From contig NZ_JABSNK010000001.1 of NCBI RefSeq assembly GCF_013294005.1, positions 124,001 to 188,000 of the forward strand: 64,000 bases of DNA, written 5' to 3'. Source of the DNA: Flavobacterium gelidicaeli (GTDB taxonomy: Bacteria > Bacteroidota > Bacteroidia > Flavobacteriales > Flavobacteriaceae). Made by a program: the position numbers and the translations under genes. The notes beneath the pieces were generated by a model. It did not search any database and had not been told where the DNA came from. It was given only the letters and a program-made list of their open reading frames with translations. Shown piece after piece: positions 28,730-39,517 of the stretch (the first letter of the stretch is position 1; each line of letters starts with the position of its first letter).

Positions 28730-30871
28730 ATGATTCCACAATTATTTGTAGAAAGTATCGATTTAGGTGATGGAAGAAACATCACAATCGAGACAGGTCG
28801 CTTAGCTAAACAAGCTGATGGATCTGTATTAATTAGAATAGGTAAAACTGTTATTTTAGGAACAGTTGTATCTTCAAGAAAAGCAAGTCCTGGTATTGAC
28901 TTTTTACCATTAACAGTAGATTACCGCGAAAAATTTGCTGCAGCAGGACGTTTTCCTGGTGGATTCTTTAAGAGAGAAGCAAGACCAAGTGATAGTGAAG
29001 TATTAACAATGCGTCTTGTTGACCGTGTTTTACGTCCACTTTTCCCAAATGACTACCATGCAGAAGTACAAGTTATGATTCAGTTAATGTCTCATGATGA
29101 AGATGTAATGCCAGATGCATTAGCAGGTCTTGCAGCATCAGCAGCTTTAGCTTTATCTGACATTCCTTTTGAAACATTAATTTCTGAAGCTAGAGTTGGT
29201 AGAGTTGATGGAAAATTCATCATTAACCCAAGTCGTGCTCAATTAGAATTATCTGACATCGATATGATGATTGGAGCTTCTATGGATTCTATCGCAATGG
29301 TAGAAGGTGAAATGAAAGAAATCTCAGAAGCTGAAATGGTAGAAGCAATTAAATTTGCTCACGGACATATCAAAAATCAAATTTCGGCTCAACTACGTTT
29401 ACAAGCTGCTTTTGGCAAAAAAGAAGTGCGTACCTACGAAGGAGAAAGAGAAGACGAAGCTATTTACGCAAAAGTAAAAGCAGCATCTTACGATAAAATC
29501 TATGCTATTGCAAGCAAAGGTTCTTCTAAACAAGAACGCACAGCAGCATTTGACGAAGTTAAAGAAGAAGTTAAAGCTTTGTTTACTGAAGAAGAATTAG
29601 CTGTAGATGGAGAATTAGTTTCTAAATACTTCAAGAAAACAAACAAAGAAGCAGTTCGTAACGTAACCCTAGATTTAGGAACACGTTTAGACGGTAGAAA
29701 AACAACAGAAATCAGAGACATCTGGTGTGAAGTAGATTACTTACCATCTGTACACGGATCTGCATTGTTCACACGTGGAGAGACTCAAGCATTGGCAACT
29801 GCAACTTTAGGAACTTCTAGAGAAGCTAACCAAATTGATTCTCCATCTCAACAAGGTGAAGAAAAATTCTACTTGCACTATAACTTCCCTCCTTTCTCTA
29901 CAGGTGAAGCACGTCCTTTAAGAGGAACTTCAAGAAGAGAAGTAGGTCACGGAAACTTAGCTCAAAGAGCGTTAAAAAACATGATCCCTGCTGATTGTCC
30001 TTACACAATTCGTGTTGTTTCTGAAATATTAGAATCTAACGGTTCTTCTTCCATGGCAACTGTTTGTGCTGGAACATTATCATTAATGGATGCTGGTATC
30101 CAAATGATTCGTCCCGTTTCTGGAATTGCAATGGGATTGATTACTGATGGTGACCGTTACGCTGTATTGTCTGATATTCTTGGTGATGAAGATCACTTAG
30201 GAGATATGGACTTTAAAGTAACTGGAACTTCTGAAGGAATTACAGCTTGCCAAATGGACATCAAAATTGACGGTTTGAAATACGAAATTATGGAAGCTGC
30301 ACTTGCTCAAGCTCGTGACGGTCGTTTGCATATCCTTGGTAAATTAATCGACACTTTAGCAACTCCAAAAGAGGAAGTTAAAACTTACGCTCCAAAAATC
30401 ATTACAAGAAGAATTCCTAATGCTTTCATTGGTGCATTGATTGGACCTGGTGGAAAAGTGATTCAAGAATTACAAAAAACTACTGGAACTACAATTGTTA
30501 TCAATGAAGATCCTACAACGGAAGAGGGAGTTATCGAAATTTTAGGAACTGATCCTGCTGGAATTGAAGCAGTATTAGCTAAGATTAAATCAATCACTTT
30601 CAAACCTAAAATGAATGAGTCTTACGAAGTTAAAGTAATCAAAATGTTAGATTTTGGTGCAGTAGTAGAATACCTTGAAGCTCCAGGAAATGAAGTATTA
30701 CTACACGTATCTGAGTTAGCATGGGAACGCACAGAAAATGTTTCTGACGTTGTGAATATGGGCGATGTTTTTCAAGTGAAATACTTAGGTATGGATCCAA
30801 AAACTAGAAAAGAAAAAGTTTCAAGAAAAGCACTTATGCCAAGACCTCCACGTGAGGAGAAAAAAGAGTAA
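28730..30871 (+). CDS. pnp: Polyribonucleotide nucleotidyltransferase (PNPase)
   Basis: 3'-5' phosphorolytic exoribonuclease in mRNA turnover. 713 residues: two RNase PH domains ([16 protein letters not shown] in the first; [17 protein letters not shown] and SGIAMGLI in the second), a KH domain ([20 protein letters not shown] at about 560-580), and a C-terminal S1 domain (about 625-695). Full length. It lies downstream of rpsO with its own structured leader and is closed by a terminator at 30905-30938. Confidence 0.97.
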   Translation: MIPQLFVESIDLGDGRNITIETGRLAKQADGSVLIRIGKTVILGTVVSSRKASPGIDFLPLTVDYREKFAAAGRFPGGFFKREARPSDSEVLTMRLVDRVLRPLFPNDYHAEVQVMIQLMSHDEDVMPDALAGLAASAALALSDIPFETLISEARVGRVDGKFIINPSRAQLELSDIDMMIGASMDSIAMVEGEMKEISEAEMVEAIKFAHGHIKNQISAQLRLQAAFGKKEVRTYEGEREDEAIYAKVKAASYDKIYAIASKGSSKQERTAAFDEVKEEVKALFTEEELAVDGELVSKYFKKTNKEAVRNVTLDLGTRLDGRKTTEIRDIWCEVDYLPSVHGSALFTRGETQALATATLGTSREANQIDSPSQQGEEKFYLHYNFPPFSTGEARPLRGTSRREVGHGNLAQRALKNMIPADCPYTIRVVSEILESNGSSSMATVCAGTLSLMDAGIQMIRPVSGIAMGLITDGDRYAVLSDILGDEDHLGDMDFKVTGTSEGITACQMDIKIDGLKYEIMEAALAQARDGRLHILGKLIDTLATPKEEVKTYAPKIITRRIPNAFIGALIGPGGKVIQELQKTTGTTIVINEDPTTEEGVIEILGTDPAGIEAVLAKIKSITFKPKMNESYEVKVIKMLDFGAVVEYLEAPGNEVLLHVSELAWERTENVSDVVNMGDVFQVKYLGMDPKTRKEKVSRKALMPRPPREEKKE

Positions 30872-30904
30872 TCAGATCTTAGTTTACTAAAGGTTTATTT
30901 ATAG

Positions 30905-30938
30905 AAAACCCCAATTCAGTCAATGAATTGGGGTTTTT
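30905..30938 (+). terminator. Terminator after pnp
   Basis: A 14-bp perfect stem AAAACCCCAATTCA / TGAATTGGGGTTTT (30905-30918, 30924-30937) with a T run. Confidence 0.92.
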
Positions 30939-31099
30939 CGATTAATAAAATCTAGCTTTTTTTTAAAAAATACTAGTTTATTATTTTTTTAATTAAAAAT
31001 AGTGTTTTTTATACCGCAAATTATGATTTTTTTATATTATATTTAACAAAATTTGTAAGAATACTAAATTAACTATTAGAAAAATCTAACTATAAAATT

Positions 31100-31831
31100 A
31101 TGCTCACAAAGTTAAAAGTAAAATTATCCATAGCTTTATTTGCTGTTATTCTTACCAAATACAATGGCCATTGTCAATCTGCATCAGAGACTTTACTTTA
31201 CAACTGGTACGACAATAGTATTGGAAAAGAAAACCTAGCCATAAACAACGGTAGTATTCATGTAAATCCTTATAAAACTATAGGCGAAAACAACATGTAT
31301 TATATAACTGACAAATATAGTAAAGGTATCATTAGTTATGAAGGGCAAATATATAATGATGTAGATATTAAATATGATATATTTACAGATCAATTAATTT
31401 TAAAACCATATGGAGAATCAAATTACATAGGAGTAAATCTTATCCTTGAAAAAATTGATTTCTTTTACCTTAACGATAAAAAGTTTGTCAATTTAAGTTA
31501 TCATCATACAGATCTACCTGAGTTTATCAATGGTTATTATGAAATTAGTGTTGCTACAGACATAAACGTACTTTATATTAAACATCATAAAAACATGAGA
31601 GAAAAAATAAACAACAATCATATTTTTAAAGAATTTAAAGAAAAATACGAATTTTTAATTAATTATAAAAACTCTTACTATAAAATAGAAAACAAAAAAG
31701 ATATCATACAAATATTCCCTAAACATAAAAGTAAAATAAGTGCTTATTATTCTAAAAATAAGAATTTAGAAAAATCAGACGAAATAAAATTTATGGAAAA
31801 CTTATTGAGATATATTAACTTTTCGAATTAA
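31100..31831 (+). CDS. Secreted protein of unknown function, first gene of TonB locus
   Basis: 243 residues with a signal peptide (hydrophobic residues 9-20, then a likely cleavage after HCQS). The mature part is rich in Asn, Lys and Tyr and has no motif I recognise. The pattern of a short N-terminal signal and the block NGSIHVNPYKTIGENNMYY suggests a periplasmic or surface protein. It lies 19 bp before a TonB-dependent receptor on the same strand, and shares the very low G+C content of that locus. Confidence 0.65.
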   Translation: MLTKLKVKLSIALFAVILTKYNGHCQSASETLLYNWYDNSIGKENLAINNGSIHVNPYKTIGENNMYYITDKYSKGIISYEGQIYNDVDIKYDIFTDQLILKPYGESNYIGVNLILEKIDFFYLNDKKFVNLSYHHTDLPEFINGYYEISVATDINVLYIKHHKNMREKINNNHIFKEFKEKYEFLINYKNSYYKIENKKDIIQIFPKHKSKISAYYSKNKNLEKSDEIKFMENLLRYINFSN

Positions 31832-31850
31832 AGAACTCAAAATTATACTC

Positions 31851-34622
31851 ATGAGGAAATTCATCATTACACTATTATTATTGTTCCTAAATCAGGTTAT
31901 TTACTCCCAAGATAACAATACTGTTTATACTATTCAATTTACAAATAGTAACAAGCTCTCAGTAATTGAAGAAATAGAAACAATATCAAAATATAAATTT
32001 TACTTTCAAGAGAGTTGGCTTGAAAATAATGTTTTAATATCCGGAAATTATACCAACAAAACTATAACTGAAATACTTTATAAAGTTTTAGAAGATACGA
32101 ATATCAATTTCATAATTGAAAAAAATAACGTAATCCTATTAAAAAACAGCATCATACATAACAAACTATCTGAAAATTATTTTGGAACACAATCTGATGA
32201 TAAGCGAATAGATAATAATTCAAATAAACCAATTTTTTTTCAACAGTATGATACTATAAAAAAGAATGAATCAAAAACAGCATCTATTATTGCTTTAGTA
32301 GGTAAGGAATCAACATACTCAAACGATGATCTATACACACTCTCTGGTTATTTAAAAAATACAAAAAACGGAAAACCATTAGTAGATATTTCAATAAAAG
32401 TAAAAAACAGTGATATTCATACGACAACAAACGCTGATGGATATTACACACTTCAACTTCCCTATGGAATGAATACAATTGAAATCAAATCTATTATTTA
32501 TAAAGACTACAGTAGAAACATAATGGTTTATAGTAATGGAAAATTGGATTTCTTACTATCCGAAAAGATAAACCAATTAGATGAAGTGGTTGTAAATGGA
32601 AAAAAAGGCAAAACAATAAGAACGGCAATAACTGGAGTAACAACTATTCAAGCTGAAGGAATAAAAAACATCCCAACTGTTTTAGGAGAAAGAGATATTT
32701 TAAAAATTGCACTAACTATTCCAGGGGTAAAAACAGCTGGTGAAGGTTCGGCTGGATATAATGTACGAGGTGGAAAAGAGGACCAGAATTTATTTTTACT
32801 TGACAATGCCACATTATATAATCCTTCTCATTTTTTAGGTTTTTTTACAGCAGTTAATCCATATACTGTAAAACAAGTAGACATCTATAAAGGTGGAATT
32901 CCTTCAGATTTTGGAGGAAGATTATCTTCTGTTTTCGATATCATATCGAAGAATGGCGATAACGAAAAAATTAAAGGTGAAGGAGGTATCGGTCCTGTAA
33001 CAAGTAATCTTATTGTTTCGACTCCTATTGTAAAAGGTCGCTCTAGTTTATTAATTGGCGGAAGGGCAACTTATTCTAAATGGATTCTAAGAAGTTTAGA
33101 CGAAGAACAATTAAAAAATAGTGAAGCTTCATTTTATGACTTATTTGCAAAATACAATCATACTATAAATAAAAACAACGTATTTGAAACCACTTTTTAC
33201 TATAGTAAAGACGCCTACAGTATATCATCTGATTCTTTATTTAAGTATAGCAATAGACTTGTTTCTGTTAAATGGAAACACACATTTAATGAAAAAAGCA
33301 AAGGAGAATTTAATGTAACTAATAGCGAGTATAAATTCAATATTGATTACGATTCTAAAAACCCAAATGCCTTTGATTTTGGCTATAAAATAGATGAAAC
33401 TCAAATAATTTTCAAACTTAACTACTCATTAAATAAAAAGCATAAACTAACATATGGAATTTCAAGTAAGTTATACGGTATAAACCCGGGGAGTTTAAAC
33501 CCAAAAGATCCAAACTCTTTATTAAACACGATTAGTATTGATAAGGAAAAAGCATTAGAATCAGCAGCTTTTATTTCTGATAATTTTAAAATAACAGACA
33601 AACTACTCTTTGATATTGGAGTTAGATATTCTATATATGCATCTTTAGGGAAATCGTCACAAAAAATATACCAACCTGGATTACCTCTAAACGAGGCAAC
33701 TGTTATAGAAGAAAAAGAATTTGGCAAAAATGAGGTTATAAATACTTCAAGTGGTTTTGAGCCTAGACTAGCTTTGAGGTATATGATTGATGAAAAACTT
33801 TCTATTAAAGCTGGTTATGATAAAACTTATCAATACATTCATTTACTATCAAATAACACTACTCAATCACCTACAGCTACTTGGAAACTATCTGATTTAA
33901 ATGTAAAACCCCAAAGCGGAGAACAATTCTCATTAGGGCTGTATAAAAACATAGATTATAAAGACTTAGAGTTAAGTTTAGAAGGGTATTATAAAAAATC
34001 AAAAAATATTTTAGATTATAAAGTTGGTGCAAATTTACTACTCAATCAAAACCTTGAAACTGATTTACTACAAGGTATTGGAAAATCATATGGTGTAGAA
34101 TTTTTATTAAAAAAGAGTGAAGGCCGATTAAATGGCTGGATTGGTTACACTTACTCTAAATCTTTTATAAAATTAGATAGTCAATTTAACGAAGAAAAAG
34201 TAAATAATGGTGAATTCTTCGTCACAAATTTTGACAAGCCACATGATCTTAGTGTAGTTTTAAATTATAAATTCACACATCGATATAGTTTTTCGGCTAA
34301 TTTTATTTATCAAACTGGAAGACCTATAACCTACCCTGTTGGACAATATAGCTATGGAAATGCTGAATATACTTTATACAGTGATACTAATAAATTTAGA
34401 ATTCCTGATTATTACAGATTAGATATTGGATTAAATATTGAAGGAAATCATAAAATAAAAAAACTAGCGCATAGTTTTTGGAATATTTCTATTTATAATT
34501 TATTAGGAAGAAATAATCCCTACTCAGTCTTTTTTGTTACTAAAGAAGGTCAAGTAAAAGCATATAAAACATCAATATTTGCGATACCAGTACCAACAAT
34601 TACCTATAATTTCAAATTTTAA
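31851..34622 (+). CDS. TonB-dependent receptor with STN and carboxypeptidase-like domains
   Basis: 923-residue outer-membrane transporter. Order of domains: signal peptide (ends near YSQ, residue 20); an STN/secretin-type domain (about 25-100; such domains link receptors to anti-sigma regulators); a CarboxypepD_reg-like domain (about 160-245, TLSGYLKNTKNGKPLVDISI); the plug (about 260-370, with NVRGGKEDQNLFLLDNATLYN and VKQVDIYKGGIPSDFGGRLSSVFDI); and the beta-barrel to a terminal FKF. The substrate is unknown. It sits with a DUF4249 lipoprotein and an MG2/plug-like protein. Confidence 0.9.
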   Translation: MRKFIITLLLLFLNQVIYSQDNNTVYTIQFTNSNKLSVIEEIETISKYKFYFQESWLENNVLISGNYTNKTITEILYKVLEDTNINFIIEKNNVILLKNSIIHNKLSENYFGTQSDDKRIDNNSNKPIFFQQYDTIKKNESKTASIIALVGKESTYSNDDLYTLSGYLKNTKNGKPLVDISIKVKNSDIHTTTNADGYYTLQLPYGMNTIEIKSIIYKDYSRNIMVYSNGKLDFLLSEKINQLDEVVVNGKKGKTIRTAITGVTTIQAEGIKNIPTVLGERDILKIALTIPGVKTAGEGSAGYNVRGGKEDQNLFLLDNATLYNPSHFLGFFTAVNPYTVKQVDIYKGGIPSDFGGRLSSVFDIISKNGDNEKIKGEGGIGPVTSNLIVSTPIVKGRSSLLIGGRATYSKWILRSLDEEQLKNSEASFYDLFAKYNHTINKNNVFETTFYYSKDAYSISSDSLFKYSNRLVSVKWKHTFNEKSKGEFNVTNSEYKFNIDYDSKNPNAFDFGYKIDETQIIFKLNYSLNKKHKLTYGISSKLYGINPGSLNPKDPNSLLNTISIDKEKALESAAFISDNFKITDKLLFDIGVRYSIYASLGKSSQKIYQPGLPLNEATVIEEKEFGKNEVINTSSGFEPRLALRYMIDEKLSIKAGYDKTYQYIHLLSNNTTQSPTATWKLSDLNVKPQSGEQFSLGLYKNIDYKDLELSLEGYYKKSKNILDYKVGANLLLNQNLETDLLQGIGKSYGVEFLLKKSEGRLNGWIGYTYSKSFIKLDSQFNEEKVNNGEFFVTNFDKPHDLSVVLNYKFTHRYSFSANFIYQTGRPITYPVGQYSYGNAEYTLYSDTNKFRIPDYYRLDIGLNIEGNHKIKKLAHSFWNISIYNLLGRNNPYSVFFVTKEGQVKAYKTSIFAIPVPTITYNFKF

Positions 34623-34628
34623 ATAAAT

Positions 34629-35882
34629 ATGAAAAAAAACGCTAAATATTATTTCTTAATAGTCCTTACTTCTATCGTAAGCTGCACAACACCTTATGCA
34701 TACGAAACAAACGCATTTAATGACGCTCTTGTAGTTGAAGCAACAATTACAAACGAAATGAAAAAACATGAAATAAAATTGACTCATACTTTTCGATTTG
34801 AAGAAAGTGGCCCAAATTTCGAAAACGACGCTCTTGTTTACATTACTGATAATGAAGGTAATAAATACGATTTTGAAGAAGTAGATGAGAAATATGTTTC
34901 AACTTCAACATTTCAAGCAGTTGCAAATAGAAATTATCAATTACACATAACCACTAATAATGGCAAATCATACAGCTCAACAACAGAAGAATTGACTAAT
35001 GTAAATGAAATACAAAATATAACTCCAACTGTTACTACAAAAGAAGGAGTACTCGGCGTTGAAATTTTTGTCAATAGTTTCGATCCAACAAATTCTTCTA
35101 AATTTTACAGATACGAATACGAAGAGACTTATAAAATTGTAGCCCCAAAATGGGTAAATGTAAAAGCTAGTGCTAAATACTTAGAGAATGGCGCAATAGC
35201 AGCTGGCGAAGTCGAATTACAGCCTAGGACAACGGAAGTAAGAACTTGTTTTACGACCAGAAAATCAGACAATATTATTTTAACCAAAACAAATGACTTA
35301 TCAGAGGACAGAGTAAATTTTCCAGTTCGATTTATTAGCAGTATCGATCATATTATAAGAGACAGATATAGTATTTTGGTCAAGCAGTACGTTCAAAATC
35401 TTGCTTCACAAACTTTTTATGCGACATTAAAAGGTCTATCAGATTCTGAAAGTATTTTATCCCAAAATCAACCAGGTTATTTTTCAGGAAATATTAAATC
35501 CGATGACAATCTAAACGAAAAAGTTTTAGGTTTTTTTGATGTTTCATCTTATTCCGAAAAAAGGATATTTTTTAATTATGCTGATATTTTCCCTAAAGAA
35601 AAAAAGCCTGATTATCCATATGACTGCCCACTTGAACTAAGCGAGGATCAAAAAGATGAATATCTATATAAATATTGTTTTGAACAAATGAACAATTGCG
35701 AAGGAGTAACTGTATTAGCAAATATCATTAATGATAAAAGTGTCTTTGTTAGTGGTTACGATAAATATGGAGTTATTCCATTTAATTCTAACCCAACTAT
35801 TTTTCTTGAACTTTACCCTATCCAATGCGGTGATTGCACCTCTTTTTCTAACAATATAAAACCTTCATTTTGGATAGACTAA
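34629..35882 (+). CDS. DUF4249 lipoprotein
   Basis: 417 residues with a lipobox ending SIVSCTTPYAYE (Cys19). The block ALVVEATITNEMKKHEIKLTHT with the following VYITDNEGNKYDFEE is typical of DUF4249, a family of surface lipoproteins encoded next to STN-type TonB receptors in Bacteroidota. It overlaps the next gene by 13 bp. Cysteines at the C-terminus (near CPLEL, NNCEG, CGDC) may form disulfides. No enzymatic role is known. Confidence 0.85.
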   Translation: MKKNAKYYFLIVLTSIVSCTTPYAYETNAFNDALVVEATITNEMKKHEIKLTHTFRFEESGPNFENDALVYITDNEGNKYDFEEVDEKYVSTSTFQAVANRNYQLHITTNNGKSYSSTTEELTNVNEIQNITPTVTTKEGVLGVEIFVNSFDPTNSSKFYRYEYEETYKIVAPKWVNVKASAKYLENGAIAAGEVELQPRTTEVRTCFTTRKSDNIILTKTNDLSEDRVNFPVRFISSIDHIIRDRYSILVKQYVQNLASQTFYATLKGLSDSESILSQNQPGYFSGNIKSDDNLNEKVLGFFDVSSYSEKRIFFNYADIFPKEKKPDYPYDCPLELSEDQKDEYLYKYCFEQMNNCEGVTVLANIINDKSVFVSGYDKYGVIPFNSNPTIFLELYPIQCGDCTSFSNNIKPSFWID

Positions 35883-37624
35883 AACTTTTACTAGTATTAA
35901 CTTTATTATTAAGTTACAATGAAAGCACAGTTGCGCAAAATAATATCTCAATACAGCAACTAAATACGATTGATCAAACAATTAATGAATCTATTTTTAT
36001 TACTACTAATTCAAATACATTTTTAACAGGTGAAACATTGTATTACAAATTATTTTGTATTGATAAAACAACAAATATTCCTTCCAAACATAGTAAAATT
36101 GGATACATTGAACTTATCGATAGTAACAAAAAGCCAATCTTCAATCATAAATTATTTCTTAAAAACGGAACAGAAAATGGAGATTTCTTTCTTCCCACAA
36201 CATTAGAAACTGGGAATTATAAATTAATTGGATACACTAACTGGATGCTTAATAAAAATAATCCCGAATATTTCAATATTACCATTTCTATTATAAATCC
36301 GTATCAAATAAACTCTAAAACTGTTAAGAATGAAATTGCCGAAAATAATTATTTAACACAAAAAAAAGAAACAGGTCTTGGGGCTGATCAAATCAATATT
36401 TCAATTGAATTTAATAAAAAAACATATTCAAATAGAGAACGCGTAGATTTAAAAGTAACATCTCCTTTTGAGGAAATTTTAAAAGGTAGTTATTCTTTAT
36501 CTGTTAGAAAAAAAGAAGATTTATTCTACAGTAATAAGTTGAGTTTTGAAGAAAACCAAACTTCCAATAATAATTCAAATTTTAACAATAGTATCGCCAC
36601 TGAAGATTTATTGCTACCTGAACTTCGAGGTGAAATTATAACGGGTAAAATCATCCCAAAAACAAAAAAAGAAAATATAGAAAATAAACAAATTGCTTTA
36701 TCAATTCCAGGAAAAAACTATGACCTCAAAATAACAAAAACAGGTAAAAACGGAAGATTTTTCTTTAATTTGGAAAATAAAAATTTAAGTGATAATATTA
36801 TTATTCAGCTTATTGATGCAGATAAAGAAGATTTCAATATTGAAATTAATACCCCTAAGAAATTAAATTACTCAACTTTATCTTTTAATGAGCTACGGTT
36901 AAATCCTGATTTTAAAACAAATATAGAAGAAAGAGCTGTTGCAAGTCAAATTGAAAACGCATATTACAATACAAAAAAAGATAGTTTAGTTCCTATAGAA
37001 AATTTAAAAACTTTTTTCGACCCCTTATCGAAAGAATATATTCTTGACGACTATACAAGATTCCCAACACTTAAAGAAACTATTGTCGAAATAATTAGTG
37101 GAATGTATTATACTGAAAACAAAGACACTTACACATTACATCTGATGGACTATGACCCTAATATTGAGTTATCACTGCCAGCTCTAGTTATTGTTGACGG
37201 TTTAATAATTGAGGATATAAATGAACTTTTTAAATATAAAACAGATAACTTTTACAAAATTAATATTGTAAGAGGGGGGTATTACTTTGGAACAAAAATG
37301 TTCAATGGATTAATTTCTTTTACGACAAAAACTAATAATTATAATAGTAGTCTTCAAGGAAGCTACCTTATAAAACCGATAATAAAAAGACCGCTAAGTA
37401 AAAAAGTTTACTTTCAACCTGATTATTCCACTATTAATAACAATAATAGAATACCTGACTATAGGTATCAATTACTATGGATGACCGATGTATATTTTAA
37501 TAATAAAGAAAATATATTTTCTTTTTATACGTCAGATGTATCGGGTACGTTTGAAGTTAGCATTGAAGGCTTTTCAGATACTGGAAAACCAATTTCAAGC
37601 AAAGAAACATTTGTAGTAGAATAA
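35870..37624 (+). CDS. MG2-like protein with C-terminal plug-like domain
   Basis: 584 residues with a signal peptide (cleavage near TVAQ, residue 23). Residues about 40-140 resemble a macroglobulin MG2 domain: TFLTGETLYYKLFCID, then FFLPTTLETGNYKLIGYTNWML. Near the C-terminus, ALVIVDGLIIEDINELFKY with KINIVRGGYYFGTKMFNGLISFTTK follows the TonB-plug pattern (VDG ... I..V.G ... YG ... NG.I.ITTK), but no barrel follows. The start overlaps DUF4249, so coupled translation is likely. Role unknown; perhaps it forms a surface complex with the receptor encoded upstream. Confidence 0.7.
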   Translation: MDRLKLLLVLTLLLSYNESTVAQNNISIQQLNTIDQTINESIFITTNSNTFLTGETLYYKLFCIDKTTNIPSKHSKIGYIELIDSNKKPIFNHKLFLKNGTENGDFFLPTTLETGNYKLIGYTNWMLNKNNPEYFNITISIINPYQINSKTVKNEIAENNYLTQKKETGLGADQINISIEFNKKTYSNRERVDLKVTSPFEEILKGSYSLSVRKKEDLFYSNKLSFEENQTSNNNSNFNNSIATEDLLLPELRGEIITGKIIPKTKKENIENKQIALSIPGKNYDLKITKTGKNGRFFFNLENKNLSDNIIIQLIDADKEDFNIEINTPKKLNYSTLSFNELRLNPDFKTNIEERAVASQIENAYYNTKKDSLVPIENLKTFFDPLSKEYILDDYTRFPTLKETIVEIISGMYYTENKDTYTLHLMDYDPNIELSLPALVIVDGLIIEDINELFKYKTDNFYKINIVRGGYYFGTKMFNGLISFTTKTNNYNSSLQGSYLIKPIIKRPLSKKVYFQPDYSTINNNNRIPDYRYQLLWMTDVYFNNKENIFSFYTSDVSGTFEVSIEGFSDTGKPISSKETFVVE

Positions 37625-37760
37625 CCCATCATTTCTATTAATTTTACCGTTATTTAAAAACAAAACTTCTATATCATTAAACGATTGATTATGCAAGTGC
37701 AGAGAAATTACAATAAAATATTCTCTCTAGACTAAGATCAGGATCATGAGTAACTCAATA

Positions 37761-37796
37761 AAAAAATCCCGTTTCTTCACGAAACGGGATTTTTTA
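37761..37796. terminator. Bidirectional terminator between convergent genes
   Basis: A 15-bp perfect stem (37761-37775 with 37781-37795, core ATCCCGTTTC) and loop TTCAC, flanked by A and T runs. It serves the TonB locus on the plus strand and the GIN-domain gene on the minus strand. Confidence 0.9.
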
Positions 37797-37817
37797 AATT
37801 TTAAACTTGTTATCCTA

Positions 37818-38648
37818 TTATCGTTTCAACAACTCCGACTTCCCTTTTATTCCATTCATTATTACATTTGGAGTATTATATAAGTAAAGTTTTGATTTCC
37901 CTTCTAGAAAAACAGCAATTTCTTTAGAACAATTTAGCATAGCTTCTGAGCCATCATGTTGCTTTACATCTGCATTACGAACCATTAACTTTTCTGCTCT
38001 TAATATTGGTTTTCCAACTAAACTCAATCGTAATTTCTCAGCGTCACCACTTGCAGACAGCTCTGCATCTTTATACATTTGCAAATCGAGTGATTCAGTT
38101 TTTAATATTGCTTCTGCATCAATTTTATCGCTTAAAATCATTTTGATAGACTCGGCTTGTAAGTCCACTTCTGCATCTGCATCATTACTTAGACTGAAAT
38201 TAATATTTTTAGCTGTAATATTCAATTTCATTTTTGAATCATCTTTACCCATAATATCAAAATCTTCGTTGACAACTACAGATCCTAGTTGCTTTATTTG
38301 TGCGTCATTATACAGCTTTATAGCATGAATAGTAGTGACATTTAAAGTAATATCCATTTTTTTACTTGAAGTAATTCTTGCCGAAGTTCTTATTTTAAGA
38401 ATACTATCTACAACTTCAAACTTTACAACATCTTGTAGATTAGCATCCGTTCTAAGAAAGTAATTATTACTAAGATTCCCTGCTGTAAAAGTTATTTCAA
38501 GGTTATCGTAAATCTCAACAGTATCGAAGCCATCAAGTGTGTATGTTCTTTCAACTACATTTTTATCTCCTTTTATTTTAGCTTTTTTCTGTGCGTATGA
38601 ATTCGTAAAACAACCAACTAAAAATAATGTAAGTAGTATTTTTTTCAT
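37818..38648 (-). CDS. DUF2807 (GIN domain) secreted protein
   Basis: 276 residues with a signal peptide ending NSYAQ. The body is a right-handed beta-solenoid-like repeat (DGFDTVEIYDNLEITFTAG, then LYNDAQIKQLG, LSNDADAEVDLQAESI, KDAELSASGDAEKLRLS), the pattern of DUF2807, once named putative auto-transporter adhesin head GIN. In Bacteroidota these are probably periplasmic or surface proteins with no set function. It lies upstream of the plus-strand TonB locus in convergent orientation. Confidence 0.85.
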   Translation of the reverse strand: MKKILLTLFLVGCFTNSYAQKKAKIKGDKNVVERTYTLDGFDTVEIYDNLEITFTAGNLSNNYFLRTDANLQDVVKFEVVDSILKIRTSARITSSKKMDITLNVTTIHAIKLYNDAQIKQLGSVVVNEDFDIMGKDDSKMKLNITAKNINFSLSNDADAEVDLQAESIKMILSDKIDAEAILKTESLDLQMYKDAELSASGDAEKLRLSLVGKPILRAEKLMVRNADVKQHDGSEAMLNCSKEIAVFLEGKSKLYLYNTPNVIMNGIKGKSELLKR

Positions 38649-38686
38649 TTTGTATATTTTAAATTTTATTTTATTTATTTTGAATC

Positions 38687-39514
38687 TTATTCTTTAATCT
38701 CAACTGTACTTTCTATAATTTGCAGTATGGGGATAATTACCTTTCCTGATGCCGTTTTTAGCGTTAAACTGATATTGTCTATCGCGATAATTTCACCTTC
38801 ATTACCATTAACTTTTATATGCTCACCTACGGTGTAGTTTTTTCTAGCATAAAAAGTAAATAACAAATTAGTAATTACATCTTTGGATCCTAATCCAAAT
38901 GCCAAAGCAAAAGTCAATAAAAAAGCCCCTAAAATTATCGTAATATTATTTGTAACAATAGTCGTATCTACACCTGCCTGATTAAGTGCCGTAATGGTTA
39001 CTAAAATTGCAATGCCGTAAAACACGATACTACTAATCATTTTTGCGCCACTCATATTTAAGGAGGTAAACAATCCATGTATTGTTTTTCTAACAAAATT
39101 AGCGATGTATATCCCAATCATTAACAATGCGATAGCACTAAATAATCTTGGTAAATAACGTAACAAGTTACTTATTTCAACAGATATTATTGTCCACTGC
39201 ATCACATCGGCAGCGATAATCATAAACACTAAAATTAAAATCCAGCGCACAAAACCTATTATGATTTCAGAAATATTTATTTTGAAATCTGATTTCCCAA
39301 ATAAATCAGATTCATTTATTTTATCACCCACTTTATCAATATTAGATACCGTGAGTGCTTTACGCAAAATAAAGATAACTGCTTTTGAAATTACCCAACC
39401 TATAACTAATACAAGTAATGCGTAGATAAAACTGATTAACCCCTCACCTATTTTAAAGAAAAGTGTATTCACAGTATTTAAAGTATCTGATCTCAACTGG
39501 TCTAAAACTTCCAT
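38687..39514 (-). CDS. Small-conductance mechanosensitive channel (MscS family)
   Basis: 275 residues: hydrophobic segments at about 22-45, 83-105, 128-150 and 160-210, the last carrying the Gly/Ala-rich pore helix (LLTFALAFGLGSKDVITNLL). The beta domain follows (NYTVGEHIKVNGNEGEIIAIDNISLTLKT ... VIIPILQI). The protein ends soon after, lacking the large C-terminal domain of E. coli MscS. It should release solutes on hypo-osmotic shock. It is 3 bp downstream of a 67-residue gene and is co-directional with an ECF sigma factor, suggesting one stress operon. Confidence 0.9.
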   Translation of the reverse strand: MEVLDQLRSDTLNTVNTLFFKIGEGLISFIYALLVLVIGWVISKAVIFILRKALTVSNIDKVGDKINESDLFGKSDFKINISEIIIGFVRWILILVFMIIAADVMQWTIISVEISNLLRYLPRLFSAIALLMIGIYIANFVRKTIHGLFTSLNMSGAKMISSIVFYGIAILVTITALNQAGVDTTIVTNNITIILGAFLLTFALAFGLGSKDVITNLLFTFYARKNYTVGEHIKVNGNEGEIIAIDNISLTLKTASGKVIIPILQIIESTVEIKE

Positions 39515-39517
39515 ATC

